A stretch of 64,000 bases of DNA, taken from an uncultured Tateyamaria sp. GTDB taxonomy: Bacteria > Pseudomonadota > Alphaproteobacteria > Rhodobacterales > Rhodobacteraceae. Below, one piece after another: positions 8,737 to 17,193 of this stretch. The first letter of the stretch is position 1; every line of letters starts with the position of its first letter. The stretch covers positions 543,001 to 607,000 of the forward strand of contig NZ_CANMBJ010000006.1 of NCBI RefSeq assembly GCF_947496075.1, in the 5' to 3' direction. The notes below the pieces were generated by a model. That model worked only from the letters and a program-made list of their open reading frames with translations. It did not search any database and was not told where the DNA came from. Position numbers and translations under genes: made by a program.

Positions 8737-9774
8737 GTGAATCTTAAGGAACTGTCATCTTTGTTGGGTCTTAGTCAGACCACGGTCAGCAGGGCCCTGA
8801 ACGGTTATCCCGAGGTGTCCGAGAAAACCCGCGCCCGCGTGGTTCAGGCGGCCGAGGCGCACGCCTACAGCCCCAATACACGGGCCCAGGGCCTCGCCAC
8901 CGGTCATTCCAAGTGCATCGGCCACGTGATTTCGGTGAGTGATTCGGCGGAAATGGTGAACCCGATCTTCGGGGACTTCATGGCCGGGGCGGGCGAGACC
9001 TATTCGGCGCACGGCTATGACATGATGGTCACGCGCGTCGGCGCGCAGGACGAGGCGGACACTTATCGCAGCCTCAAGGCTCGTGGCGCAGTGGATGGCA
9101 TCGTGGTGCACGCCCCGCGCCGCAACGATGCGCGGCTGGCACTGCTCGACAAGATCGGGCTGCCCTACGTCGTCCACGGCCGCTCAACCGGTATCAAGAC
9201 GCCATACTCGTGGCTCGATGTGAACAACACCCGCGCCTTTTCCGAGGCGACGTCCTATCTCGCGGGCCTTGGCCACAGTCGCATCGCTCTGATCAACGGG
9301 CAGGAAACGATGGACTTCGCCATCCGCCGCCGCTCGGGCTACGAATCCTCTCTGCGCTTCGCTGGCCTCTCCATCGACCCCGCATTGATGAGCACGGGCG
9401 AGATGACCGAAGCCTACGGCTATACGCAAGCCAACGCGATGCTTGAGCTCGACCAGCCGCCGACCGCCTTCCTTGCGGCCTCGATCATCTGTGCCGCCGG
9501 CATCCGCCGCGCGCTGGACGAACGCGGCCTGCGGGTGGGGCAGGACGTGTCCATCGCCACTTTCGATGACTGCCTGAGCTATTTTGGCAATGGCGGCGAC
9601 CAGCCCGTATTCACCGCTTGGCAATCCTCCGTGCGGGCGGCTGGAGCGACGCTGGCCCAAATGCTCATTGACCGCATTCGTGCCCCGCACGCCCCGCATA
9701 TCACCAAGCTCTGGGAGGCCGAGTTCGTCTCGGGCGCCTCGACCGGCCCGGCACCGGGCACATCCAAGGACTGA
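8737..9774 (+). CDS. aglR: LacI family transcriptional regulator of alpha-glucoside genes
   Basis: A 345-residue LacI/GalR repressor. The helix-turn-helix is at the very N-terminus (NLKELSSLLGLSQTTVSRAL), with the hinge near residues 45-58 and a periplasmic-binding-protein-like effector domain after it. The start is GTG at 8737; almost no residues precede the HTH, so it cannot be much later. It is divergent from aglE, and two palindromes in the shared region are the likely targets. The beta-glucosidase gene starts 2 bp after its stop, so it is co-transcribed. Confidence 0.9.
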   Translation: MNLKELSSLLGLSQTTVSRALNGYPEVSEKTRARVVQAAEAHAYSPNTRAQGLATGHSKCIGHVISVSDSAEMVNPIFGDFMAGAGETYSAHGYDMMVTRVGAQDEADTYRSLKARGAVDGIVVHAPRRNDARLALLDKIGLPYVVHGRSTGIKTPYSWLDVNNTRAFSEATSYLAGLGHSRIALINGQETMDFAIRRRSGYESSLRFAGLSIDPALMSTGEMTEAYGYTQANAMLELDQPPTAFLAASIICAAGIRRALDERGLRVGQDVSIATFDDCLSYFGNGGDQPVFTAWQSSVRAAGATLAQMLIDRIRAPHAPHITKLWEAEFVSGASTGPAPGTSKD

Positions 9775-9776
9775 TC

Positions 9777-11102
9777 ATGTTCACGCACAAACGTACCGAT
9801 TTCCCCGAGGGCTTCCTCTTCGGGGCTGCAACCTCTGCTTACCAGATCGAAGGGCACGCCTATGGTGGCGCGGGCCGCGCCATGTGGGATGATTTCGCCG
9901 CCACGCCCGGCAATGTTGTCCGGGCCGAAGACGGCGCGCGCGCCTGCGACCATTACCACCGGTACGAAAGCGATTTGGACCTGCTGCGCGACGGTGGCTT
10001 TGACGCCTACCGCTTTTCGACAAGCTGGGCGCGGGTCATGCCGGACGGGCGCAATGTGAACCCCGAAGGGCTCGATTTCTACGACCGGCTTGTCGACGCG
10101 ATGCTGGAACGGAACCTCAAACCCTGCGCCACGCTCTACCATTGGGAACTGCCCTCGGCGCTCGCCGATCTGGGCGGCTGGCGCAACCGCGGCATCGCAG
10201 GCTGGTTCGGCGATTTCACCGAAGCGGTCATGGCCCGCATCGGCGACCGCACTTATTCCGTGGCGACGATCAACGAATTCTGGTGCGTGTCCTTCCTGTC
10301 CCATTTCCTCGGCCACCACGCGCCGGGCCTGCGCGACATCAGGGCGACAGCCCGCGCCATGCACCACGTGCTTTTGGCCCACGGTACATCCATCGAACGG
10401 ATGCGCGGTCTGGGGATCAAAAACCTCGGAGCCGTCTTCAACATGGAATGGGCTACACCCGCCGATGACAGCCTCGAAGCGGCAGAGGCCGCGGCCCTCT
10501 ACGATGATTACTACAACCACTTCTTCGTTTCCGGCGCGTTCAAGGGCACCTATCCCGACCGCTTGACCGCAGCGCTTGGCCCCCATTTTCCTGACGGCTG
10601 GCAAGACGACATGACCACCATCAAGGCCCCGCTGGACTGGGCCGGGATCAACTACTACACGCGGTCGATCCTTGCCCCGAATGATGGTCCTTGGCCGCAT
10701 CATCACAGCGTTGAAGGCCCACTGGAAAAGACGCAAATGGGGTGGGAGGTCTACCCGCAGGGCCTGCATGATTTCCTCGTGCGGACAGCGTCTGAATACA
10801 CCGGCGATCTACCCCTCTTTGTGACCGAAAATGGCATGGCGAATGCCGATGTGATCGTCGACGGGGTGGTGCAGGACGACGCCCGCATCGCCTACTTCCA
10901 AAACCACCTGCAAGCGGTCCGCGACGCCATCGCCAAGGGCGTGCCGGTGCAGGGCTACATGGCGTGGTCGCTCATGGACAATTACGAATGGGCGCTGGGT
11001 TATGAAAAGCGGTTCGGCATGGTCCACGTGGATTTCGACAGCCTCGAACGCACGCCCAAAGCGTCATGGCATGCGTTCAAGGACATGCTGACCGCTAGCT
11101 GA
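9777..11102 (+). CDS. Beta-glucosidase, GH1 family
   Basis: A 441-residue cytoplasmic GH1 enzyme cleaving beta-glucosides. The N-terminal signature FPEGFLFGAATSAYQIEG is intact. The acid/base is Glu167 in TINEF (most relatives have NEP) and the nucleophile is Glu351 in VTENG. C-terminal YEKRFGMVHVDF is typical. It is coupled to aglR, so a beta-glucosidase sits in a regulon otherwise devoted to alpha-glucosides. Its last 8 bases overlap the end of the convergent SDR gene. Confidence 0.93.
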   Translation: MFTHKRTDFPEGFLFGAATSAYQIEGHAYGGAGRAMWDDFAATPGNVVRAEDGARACDHYHRYESDLDLLRDGGFDAYRFSTSWARVMPDGRNVNPEGLDFYDRLVDAMLERNLKPCATLYHWELPSALADLGGWRNRGIAGWFGDFTEAVMARIGDRTYSVATINEFWCVSFLSHFLGHHAPGLRDIRATARAMHHVLLAHGTSIERMRGLGIKNLGAVFNMEWATPADDSLEAAEAAALYDDYYNHFFVSGAFKGTYPDRLTAALGPHFPDGWQDDMTTIKAPLDWAGINYYTRSILAPNDGPWPHHHSVEGPLEKTQMGWEVYPQGLHDFLVRTASEYTGDLPLFVTENGMANADVIVDGVVQDDARIAYFQNHLQAVRDAIAKGVPVQGYMAWSLMDNYEWALGYEKRFGMVHVDFDSLERTPKASWHAFKDMLTAS

Positions 11103-11952
11103 GGAACGTATCCACCACCTGCTGTTGCAGCTTCTTTCCATCGGGGTCGAGGTCGGTTTTCAGTGCACAGAACGCCTCGCCCCATTTTGACGTCCGGGTG
11201 CGGATGGGCGGGGCATCGGATGCCACGCACTCCATGACAACAGCCGCCACTTCATCGGCGGTCTGGTAGATGTCACTGCCCGCCTGCCGGGTCTGCGACC
11301 CGCCCACATATTTCTGCAGAATGGGCAGATATTCATCGTCCAGCATCCCGCCGGTCTCTTCCACCTGCTTCATCACGTTGGCAGCAAACTCCGACGCGAT
11401 CCCGCCCGGCTCAACCACTGTGAAGTTGATCCCGAAATGGGGCGAGATGTAGGACGCCATCGCCTCCATATACCCTTCGACCGCGAACTTGGCGGCGCAG
11501 TAAATCTCGTTGAACGGCTGACCAACCAGCCCACCGACTGAGGATATGGTGATCACATGCCCGGCGCGACGCTCGCGGAAATGGGCGATCACCGCCTTGG
11601 TGCAGCGCACGACACCCATGAAATTGACGTCCATGACCCAGTTGATGTCATCTTCGCTGGCCTGCTCGGTCGACCGCACAAACCCGGCGCCCGCATTGTT
11701 GATCAGCACATCAACATGCCCTTGCGCACCCAGCACGTCCTCAACGCAGGCAGCGATCGACGCGCTGTCCTGCACGTCCAACTGCGCGACATTCAGGGTG
11801 ACACCTGCCGCCTCGGCCGCCTCATCCAGCGCGGTCCGCTTGTCCAGATTGCGCATGGTGGCATAGACCGTGTGGCCCGCCTGCGCGGCCTGCACGGCCA
11901 GGGAAATGCCCAGACCCGAGGAGCATCCGGTGATGAGAATGACTTTGGACAT
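11095..11952 (-). CDS. Short-chain dehydrogenase/reductase
   Basis: A 285-residue classical SDR. The nucleotide motif is TGCSSGLG at the N-terminus, followed by NNAGAG. The catalytic Ser is in ISSVGG and Tyr-Lys in YCAAK. It probably uses NADP(H) or NAD(H) on a small alcohol or ketone; the substrate is not readable. It lies 87 bp downstream of the Gfo/Idh/MocA gene on the same strand and may belong to the same operon, in which case it could act on a sugar or the sugar's aglycone. Its 3' end overlaps the beta-glucosidase by 8 bp. Confidence 0.85.
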   Translation of the reverse strand: MSKVILITGCSSGLGISLAVQAAQAGHTVYATMRNLDKRTALDEAAEAAGVTLNVAQLDVQDSASIAACVEDVLGAQGHVDVLINNAGAGFVRSTEQASEDDINWVMDVNFMGVVRCTKAVIAHFRERRAGHVITISSVGGLVGQPFNEIYCAAKFAVEGYMEAMASYISPHFGINFTVVEPGGIASEFAANVMKQVEETGGMLDDEYLPILQKYVGGSQTRQAGSDIYQTADEVAAVVMECVASDAPPIRTRTSKWGEAFCALKTDLDPDGKKLQQQVVDTFLS

Positions 11953-12039
11953 GGGTCAGCTCCCTTTGATGATTGCGATACAACCAGCAATGGGCCCGCA
12001 CCAAAGGATAGTCAAATCCACCGTGCGGCAAAGCCCCGC

Positions 12040-13140
12040 CTACATCCACTGACGCGGATCAACCGCTTGCCCGGTGCGCGCGCTTTCCTGGGCTGCGATC
12101 CCCATCGCCACGGCGGCCCAGCCGTCGCGCAGCGTGACCTCTGGCGCACCCTGACCACGCACCAGCGCGGCAAAGCGTTGATGTTGATAAAAGGTCGATC
12201 CGTTGTGATCGCCCGCCTCCAACAGTGTTGGATCGACGGGAATGTCATGGGTCACAGGCCCTTGCGGTTGGCGCGGTGATGTCACCAGCTTGGCAATCGG
12301 GGCAGGGCCCAGATGCGCGGGCCAGAACCGGCCCGGTCCGGGCACAAACGCCTCGATTTTACCGATCGGCCCAACGGCAGACAGCTCTTCCTGATAGGCG
12401 GACCCTTCGGCGAACATGCACAATTCCAGCATCGCGCGGGTGCCATTGTCGAATTCGACCAGCGCATAGCCGCTGTCGACGATGTCTGGCACCTCGCCGC
12501 CATAATCCTCGTCCAGATGATTTACGGCTTGGCTGGCCGAGGCCATGACACGCACCGGCTCCGCGCCCATCGCCAGACGCATCAGGTCAAAGAAATGGCA
12601 GCATTTTTCGACAAAAGTTCCACCCGTGTAGCGGTTGAAGCGGTTCCAGTCGCCGACCTTTTCCAGAAACGGAAAGCGGTGTTCGCGCACCGACAACTGC
12701 CTGATGCCCCCGGTCGCCTCCGCAGCCTTTTCAAGAAACTGCGCGATGACGGGCATATAGCGGTACTCCATCGCCACCCAGATCGGCGCAGGGTAGCTGT
12801 CGCGGAACGCGGCCAGCTTTGCGGCATCGGCGGGGTCCGTGAACAAGGGCTTTTCGACCAGCAGGGGCAGGGGGCGCGTGGCCGCGATCTCTTCCATCTG
12901 TGCCACGTGGCAGAAGTTCGGGCTGACGATCAGCAGGCAATCCAAGTCTTCAACGGCCAGCAACTCCTGAACAGAACCCACCACCTGTGCCTCGGGCACG
13001 ATGGCTGACGCCTGTGCAGCCATGCCCGCATCCGGTTCATAGAACGCGGCGACACTTGCCTCGGGCAACAGCGCAATATTGCGCATGTGTTCCTGCCCCA
13101 TCATCCCGCATCCGATAATGCCATAGCGTACCTGGTCCAA
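12040..13140 (-). CDS. Gfo/Idh/MocA family protein; candidate NAD-dependent sulfoquinovosidase (GH188-like)
   Basis: A 366-residue protein with an N-terminal Rossmann fold (YGIIGCGMMG) and the EKP motif (Glu96-Lys97-Pro98). A C-terminal Gfo/Idh/MocA domain carries GGTFVEKCCHFFDLMR (Glu178, Lys179, His182, Asp185). The start is probably TTG at 13140, with AAGGA 7 bases upstream; GTG at 13155 is an alternative that overlaps the gntR stop. Most relatives are sugar dehydrogenases. A subgroup reported in Roseobacter sulfoquinovose clusters acts as NAD-dependent glycosidase through transient C3 oxidation. The divergent monooxygenase, aldo/keto reductase and flavin reductase genes make that role plausible here. 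The assignment is contextual, not proven. Confidence 0.7.
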   Translation of the reverse strand: MDQVRYGIIGCGMMGQEHMRNIALLPEASVAAFYEPDAGMAAQASAIVPEAQVVGSVQELLAVEDLDCLLIVSPNFCHVAQMEEIAATRPLPLLVEKPLFTDPADAAKLAAFRDSYPAPIWVAMEYRYMPVIAQFLEKAAEATGGIRQLSVREHRFPFLEKVGDWNRFNRYTGGTFVEKCCHFFDLMRLAMGAEPVRVMASASQAVNHLDEDYGGEVPDIVDSGYALVEFDNGTRAMLELCMFAEGSAYQEELSAVGPIGKIEAFVPGPGRFWPAHLGPAPIAKLVTSPRQPQGPVTHDIPVDPTLLEAGDHNGSTFYQHQRFAALVRGQGAPEVTLRDGWAAVAMGIAAQESARTGQAVDPRQWM

Positions 13141-13151
13141 CCTGCGTTCCT

Positions 13152-13862
13152 TCACTTCATGCGTTGCACATAAACGGCCCGCGCGGGGTCGTACCATGTG
13201 CGGGAAAATTCAATGGGTGCCGCTGCGTCTGCCCAGCTCAGGCGCTCGACATACCCGACCGTGTCGCCGGGACGCGGGCCATAGGCATCGGGCGCCCAGT
13301 CCGGCACCGCGCCCAGCGACACCCGGTCCTCGGCCCGCTGGATCCACAGACCCAGCTCTTTGCGGTACGTGGCATAAAGGGATTCGGACATCGTGGCTTC
13401 CGACACGATTCCCGCATCCGCATCCAGCCAAATCTCTTCGACAGCGATGATTGTGTCATTCAGGGACCGCAGCCGCCGGATGCGCGTGCCCCGGACTGCA
13501 CTTCCGAAATCTGGCAGGTCAGCGGGCTTGCCCATCAGATCAACAGACAGAACCTGCGCCCGCGGCAGCCCACCACCTTCAAGCAGTTCCAGCCGGAACA
13601 TGGCATAGACGGTGCCCGTGTCGCCCCCCGCCCGGATATAGTTGCCGGAGCCTTGAACGCTCTGCACCAACCCCTTTTCGCCCATGTCCCGCAGGGCTTT
13701 GCGCAACGTGCCGACGCTCACGCCCAGCTCGGCGGCCATGTCGCGTTCGGGCGGCAAACGCTCGCCATCGATCAAGCGGCCAGAAATGATATCCCGGGTC
13801 AGAAGCTCGGCGATCTGCACGTAGATGGGCAGCGACTGAGGGGATTGTTTTTGCGTGGTCAC
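13152..13862 (-). CDS. GntR family transcriptional regulator (HutC/UTRA type)
   Basis: A 236-residue regulator. The winged helix lies at residues 15-75 (ELLTRDIISGRLIDGERLPP and MAAELGVSVGTLRKALRDM), and a UTRA ligand-binding domain follows. The start is GTG at 13862; the preceding ribosome-binding site is weak. It is divergent from the monooxygenase operon and upstream of the Gfo/Idh/MocA gene. It therefore probably controls both arms of the cluster in response to the sugar sulfonate or a breakdown product. Confidence 0.85.
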   Translation of the reverse strand: MTTQKQSPQSLPIYVQIAELLTRDIISGRLIDGERLPPERDMAAELGVSVGTLRKALRDMGEKGLVQSVQGSGNYIRAGGDTGTVYAMFRLELLEGGGLPRAQVLSVDLMGKPADLPDFGSAVRGTRIRRLRSLNDTIIAVEEIWLDADAGIVSEATMSESLYATYRKELGLWIQRAEDRVSLGAVPDWAPDAYGPRPGDTVGYVERLSWADAAAPIEFSRTWYDPARAVYVQRMK

Positions 13863-13899
13863 GTGAGGTTACAGGCTGGAGTGCATAAAATTGATACAC

Positions 13900-13917
13900 C
13901 ATTGATCTACATCAATG
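13900..13917. promoter_or_regulatory. Palindrome in gntR-monooxygenase divergent region (FNR-like box or GntR operator)
   Basis: CATTGAT-CTAC-ATCAATG is a perfect 7-bp inverted repeat with a 4-base spacer. Its core TTGAT-N4-ATCAA matches the FNR/FnrL consensus. A further half-site, ATTGAT, lies 10 bases upstream at 13890-13895. The palindrome lies 38 bases before the divergent gntR start and 46 bases before the monooxygenase start, so it could equally be the GntR operator. Confidence 0.6.
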
Positions 13918-13962
13918 ACAGTGTTACGCAAGTGCCAAGTTGAAGCCATTGAAAGACCGTAG

Positions 13963-15117
13963 ATGACGATCGTCCCCATCACATCCCCAGACCTTGATGC
14001 GGCCGAAGTGTCGTGGTTCTCGGCTCTTTGCTCGGACGACTATCAGTTTCTTGGCGTGCCTGACGGCAATTTGCGGTCCAGCTGGGCGCACTGTTCCGAC
14101 ATCGTGAAAGAGGCCGAGGCGCAAGGTTTCCGCAACATCCTCTGCCCCTCCTCCTACCAGGTGGGGCAGGACACGCTGTCCTTCGTTGCCGGCTGCGCGC
14201 CCATCACATCCAAGATCAACCTGCTTGCCGCCGTCCGCTGCGGCGAGGTGCAGCCGATCATGCTGGCCCGCACCATCGCCACACTTGACCACATGCTTGA
14301 AGGGCGGCTGACTGTGAACATCATTTCGTCCGATTTTCCGGGCGAAAAGGCCGATAGCGAATACCGCTACCAACGCTCGCGCGAGGTGGTCGAAATCCTG
14401 AAACAGGCGTGGACGCGGGACGAAATCACGTACAAGGGCGAGGTGTACAACTTCGAAGGTCTCACCACAGACCCCGTGCGCCCCTACCAGACAGGCGGTC
14501 CGCTGCTCTATTTCGGGGGCTATTCCCCATCAGCACTCGACCTGTGCGGCCAGCATTGTGATGTCTACCTGATGTGGCCCGAGCCAAAGGAAAACCTCGC
14601 GCAGCGCATGCGCGACGTGAACGCCGTGGCCGAGAAATACAACCGTACGCTCGACTACGGCCTGCGGGTGCACATGATCGTGCGGGACACGGAAGCCGAG
14701 GCGCGCGAATACGCAGACTACATCGTGTCAAAACTTGATGACGAATACGGCCAGCTGATCCGTGACCGGGCTTTGGACAGCACGTCGCTTGGCGTGGCGC
14801 ATCAGGCCAAGGCGCGCGAACTGGCGGACAAGTTCGGCTATGTCGAACCCAACCTCTGGACCGGTGTTGGCCGGGCGCGTTCGGGCTGTGGCGCGGCGCT
14901 TGTCGGCTCGACCGATCAGGTGATGTCGAAAATCGAAGAATATCAAAAGATGGGCATCCGCGCCTTCATCTTCTCGGGCTACCCGCACCTGGACGAAGCA
15001 AAGCATTTTGGCGCGCTTGTCATGCCGCACTTGAAAACCTGCTCATTGCCCCATGCTTATGGCCGGGTGCCATCGACCGCCCCCGCAACACCCCTTGCCG
15101 CAGGAGAGCGCCGCTAA
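13963..15117 (+). CDS. smoC: FMNH2-dependent sulfonate monooxygenase, LLM family (SmoC/SsuD-like)
   Basis: A 384-residue luciferase-like monooxygenase. By eye it follows SsuD closely through the C-terminal half: LRVHMIVRDTEAEA, LDDE, PNLWTGVGRARSGCGAALVG and FIFSGYPHLDEA. SsuD-type enzymes use reduced FMN and O2 to cleave a C-S bond, releasing sulfite and an aldehyde. Here the gene overlaps an aldo/keto reductase by one base and a flavin reductase comes next, the set known as SmoC-SmoB-SmoA for sulfoquinovose. No ABC sulfonate genes are nearby. Substrate assignment rests on this context; other alkanesulfonates are possible. Confidence 0.75.
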   Translation: MTIVPITSPDLDAAEVSWFSALCSDDYQFLGVPDGNLRSSWAHCSDIVKEAEAQGFRNILCPSSYQVGQDTLSFVAGCAPITSKINLLAAVRCGEVQPIMLARTIATLDHMLEGRLTVNIISSDFPGEKADSEYRYQRSREVVEILKQAWTRDEITYKGEVYNFEGLTTDPVRPYQTGGPLLYFGGYSPSALDLCGQHCDVYLMWPEPKENLAQRMRDVNAVAEKYNRTLDYGLRVHMIVRDTEAEAREYADYIVSKLDDEYGQLIRDRALDSTSLGVAHQAKARELADKFGYVEPNLWTGVGRARSGCGAALVGSTDQVMSKIEEYQKMGIRAFIFSGYPHLDEAKHFGALVMPHLKTCSLPHAYGRVPSTAPATPLAAGERR

Positions 15118-16007
15118 TGGACCGCGTCCAACTATCCGATACCCTGAATTTCTCGCGCATCGTCTATGGCATGTGGCGCTTGGCTGACGACAGCGACACG
15201 TCGGTGGGCCACGTCCAGGCCAAGATCCACGCCTGCCTTGACCAGGGGATCACCACCTTTGACCAGGCCGACATCTACGGTGGCTACGTGGCCGAGGCTG
15301 TGCTGGGCGAGGCGCTCAAGGCCGATACCGGCCTGCGGTCCAAGATGGAGATCGTGACCAAATGCGATATCGTCGCGCCCGTGGGCCGCTATGCTGACGC
15401 GCCGGTCAAATACTACGACACCAGCCGCGCCCACATCATGCAAAGCATCGAAAACTCGCTGCGGGACATGAACGTCGATCACATCGACCTGTTGCTGATC
15501 CACCGCCCTGACCCGTTCATGGATCACCATGAAACAGGTGCCGCGCTGGACGAAGCGGTCGCGAGCGGCAAGGTCGGCGCCGTAGGCGTGTCCAACTTCC
15601 GCCCCTGGGACTGGAAGCTGCTGCAATCGGGTATGAAATCGCAACTGGTCACCAACCAGATCGAAATTTCCCTCAGTGAAATCAACCCGTTCACCAACGG
15701 GGACCTGTCGTTCCACCAGCGGCACGGCCAGCCTGTGATGGCGTGGTCACCACTTGGTGGCGGCGGCCTGATGACGGGCAATGACAAACTGCACGCTGTC
15801 ATGGATGAGATTGCTGGCGCACAAGGCGTAGATCGCGCTGCCGTCGCGACCGCGTTTTTGCTGGCACACCCCGCAAACATCATTCCGGTGATGGGTACGA
15901 ATAATATCGACCGGATCAGCAAGATCGGCAATGCTGCACAGGTGTCACTGGACCGGCCCACATGGTTCCGCTTGTATGAAGCGGCCCTGGGACATGAGGT
16001 GGCTTGA
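15117..16007 (+). CDS. smoB: Aldo/keto reductase (SmoB-like, 6-oxo-glucose reductase candidate)
   Basis: A 296-residue AKR of the YdhF-like group. The catalytic tetrad is visible: Asp49 and Tyr54 (FDQADIYG), Lys82 (TKCD) and His129 (LLIHRPDP). The ATG overlaps the stop of the monooxygenase gene (TAATG). In the sulfo-SMO pathway the monooxygenase product is 6-oxo-glucose and an AKR reduces it to glucose with NADPH. That fits this gene's place between monooxygenase and flavin reductase. Without that context it would only be a general AKR. Confidence 0.72.
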   Translation: MDRVQLSDTLNFSRIVYGMWRLADDSDTSVGHVQAKIHACLDQGITTFDQADIYGGYVAEAVLGEALKADTGLRSKMEIVTKCDIVAPVGRYADAPVKYYDTSRAHIMQSIENSLRDMNVDHIDLLLIHRPDPFMDHHETGAALDEAVASGKVGAVGVSNFRPWDWKLLQSGMKSQLVTNQIEISLSEINPFTNGDLSFHQRHGQPVMAWSPLGGGGLMTGNDKLHAVMDEIAGAQGVDRAAVATAFLLAHPANIIPVMGTNNIDRISKIGNAAQVSLDRPTWFRLYEAALGHEVA

Positions 16008-16519
16008 TGACAATGCAAAGCCCGGACCAATCGACAGTGTTTTCCCCCGATGCCAATTCCAGCCGCCAGCTCCGCGACGCCTTCGGCAAGTTCGCCACTG
16101 GCGTAACCCTGATCACAGCGCCCAGCGTCGACGGCCCCATCGCCATCGTGGCCAACAGCTTTTCGTCCGTCTCTCTGGATCCGGCGCTTGTCTTATGGTC
16201 CGTGGACCGCGATGCCCGCCGCTTCCGCTATTTCGAAGCGGCCGACCACTACGCAATCCACGTTCTGGCCGCAGAACAGCACGAAATCTGCAAACGTGCA
16301 GCGCGCGATGGGCACATGCTGAACGACCATACGCATCACTTCAACGCCGATGGTGTTCCTTTGATTGATCATTGCCTTGCGCGGTTCGAATGTCGCAGGG
16401 TGGCAGCACATGACGCAGGCGACCACGTGATTATCGTGGGCCAGGTCCAGCGCACCGAGATGCGCGACGGACAGCCGCTCACATTCTTCGGGGGCAACTT
16501 CGGCTCCGTCACGTCCTGA
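16007..16519 (+). CDS. smoA: NAD(P)H:flavin reductase (SmoA-like)
   Basis: A 170-residue flavin reductase domain protein (FMN-binding split barrel): AFGKFATGVTLITA, VANSFSSVSLDPALVLWSV and FFGGNFG are visible. It would supply FMNH2 to the monooxygenase two genes upstream. The ATG at 16007 overlaps the AKR stop by one base (TGATG); an in-frame TTG at 16004 is less likely. It is the third gene of the coupled operon. Confidence 0.8.
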   Translation: MTMQSPDQSTVFSPDANSSRQLRDAFGKFATGVTLITAPSVDGPIAIVANSFSSVSLDPALVLWSVDRDARRFRYFEAADHYAIHVLAAEQHEICKRAARDGHMLNDHTHHFNADGVPLIDHCLARFECRRVAAHDAGDHVIIVGQVQRTEMRDGQPLTFFGGNFGSVTS

Positions 16520-16607
16520 CGTGAAAAACGACCCGCCCGCGGGGTGAAAGCGGAAAATGGGCCACGGTGGATTAACCGCCGGGCGACCGACAAAGGGAGG
16601 GCCCTTC

Positions 16608-17192
16608 ATGGGTCTATTACTGACGGTGCTCGCGCCGATCAGCTGGTTGAATGGCCTGCTGCTCAAGATCGGGCGAGCCATAGGCATCGTGGCCATTGCG
16701 GCCATGGTGATTGCGATCCTGATTCAGGTCGTGGCCCGCTATCTCTTCAACAATGCATTGCCCTGGCCGGACGAGGCGGCACGCTTCTGCATGCTCTGGA
16801 TGACCGGCCTGATGGCACCCACGGCCTTCCGGCGCGGGGGCTTCGTGGCGCTCGACATGATCTCGGGCGTGTTGCCACGACCCGTCGCAGCACTCCTTGG
16901 TCTGGTCCTGCTCCTGATCTCCATCGCGATCCTGCTGGTCGCCTTGCCCATCGGCTATTCCGAGGTGACAGGCTTTGGCGGCAAGTTTGCCACCGCATCG
17001 CTCTACCTGCCCACATTCGATGGCTGGTTCCGCGTTCCACGCAGCTGGATGATGCTGTCTTTGCTCATCGGTGTGGTTCTTCTGCTCATGGTCAATGTCG
17101 AATTGATCCTGCGCAAACTGGTCGAGTTGATGGGCGGCGGCGATCAATTGCCCGATCTCGATCTGGGCGACATGGCTGCGGGGAGCGAATGA
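16608..17192 (+). CDS. dctQ: TRAP transporter small permease (DctQ)
   Basis: A 194-residue protein with four predicted membrane helices and the DctQ pattern RYLFNNALPWPDEAARFCMLW, in which an E-x-A-R block marks the family. I chose the ATG at 16608 because AAGGGAGG lies at 16593-16600; an upstream in-frame ATG lacks a site. It forms the membrane unit with the large permease starting two bases after its stop. It follows the monooxygenase operon by about 90 bp on the same strand, so its cargo is probably the pathway substrate, an organic acid or sulfonate. Confidence 0.9.
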   Translation: MGLLLTVLAPISWLNGLLLKIGRAIGIVAIAAMVIAILIQVVARYLFNNALPWPDEAARFCMLWMTGLMAPTAFRRGGFVALDMISGVLPRPVAALLGLVLLLISIAILLVALPIGYSEVTGFGGKFATASLYLPTFDGWFRVPRSWMMLSLLIGVVLLLMVNVELILRKLVELMGGGDQLPDLDLGDMAAGSE

Positions 17193-17193
17193 T

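Noticed and set aside
13963-15117. Monooxygenase as plain alkanesulfonate monooxygenase SsuD
   Set aside because: No ssuABC or ssuE neighbours; instead an aldo/keto reductase overlaps it directly, as in sulfo-SMO loci.
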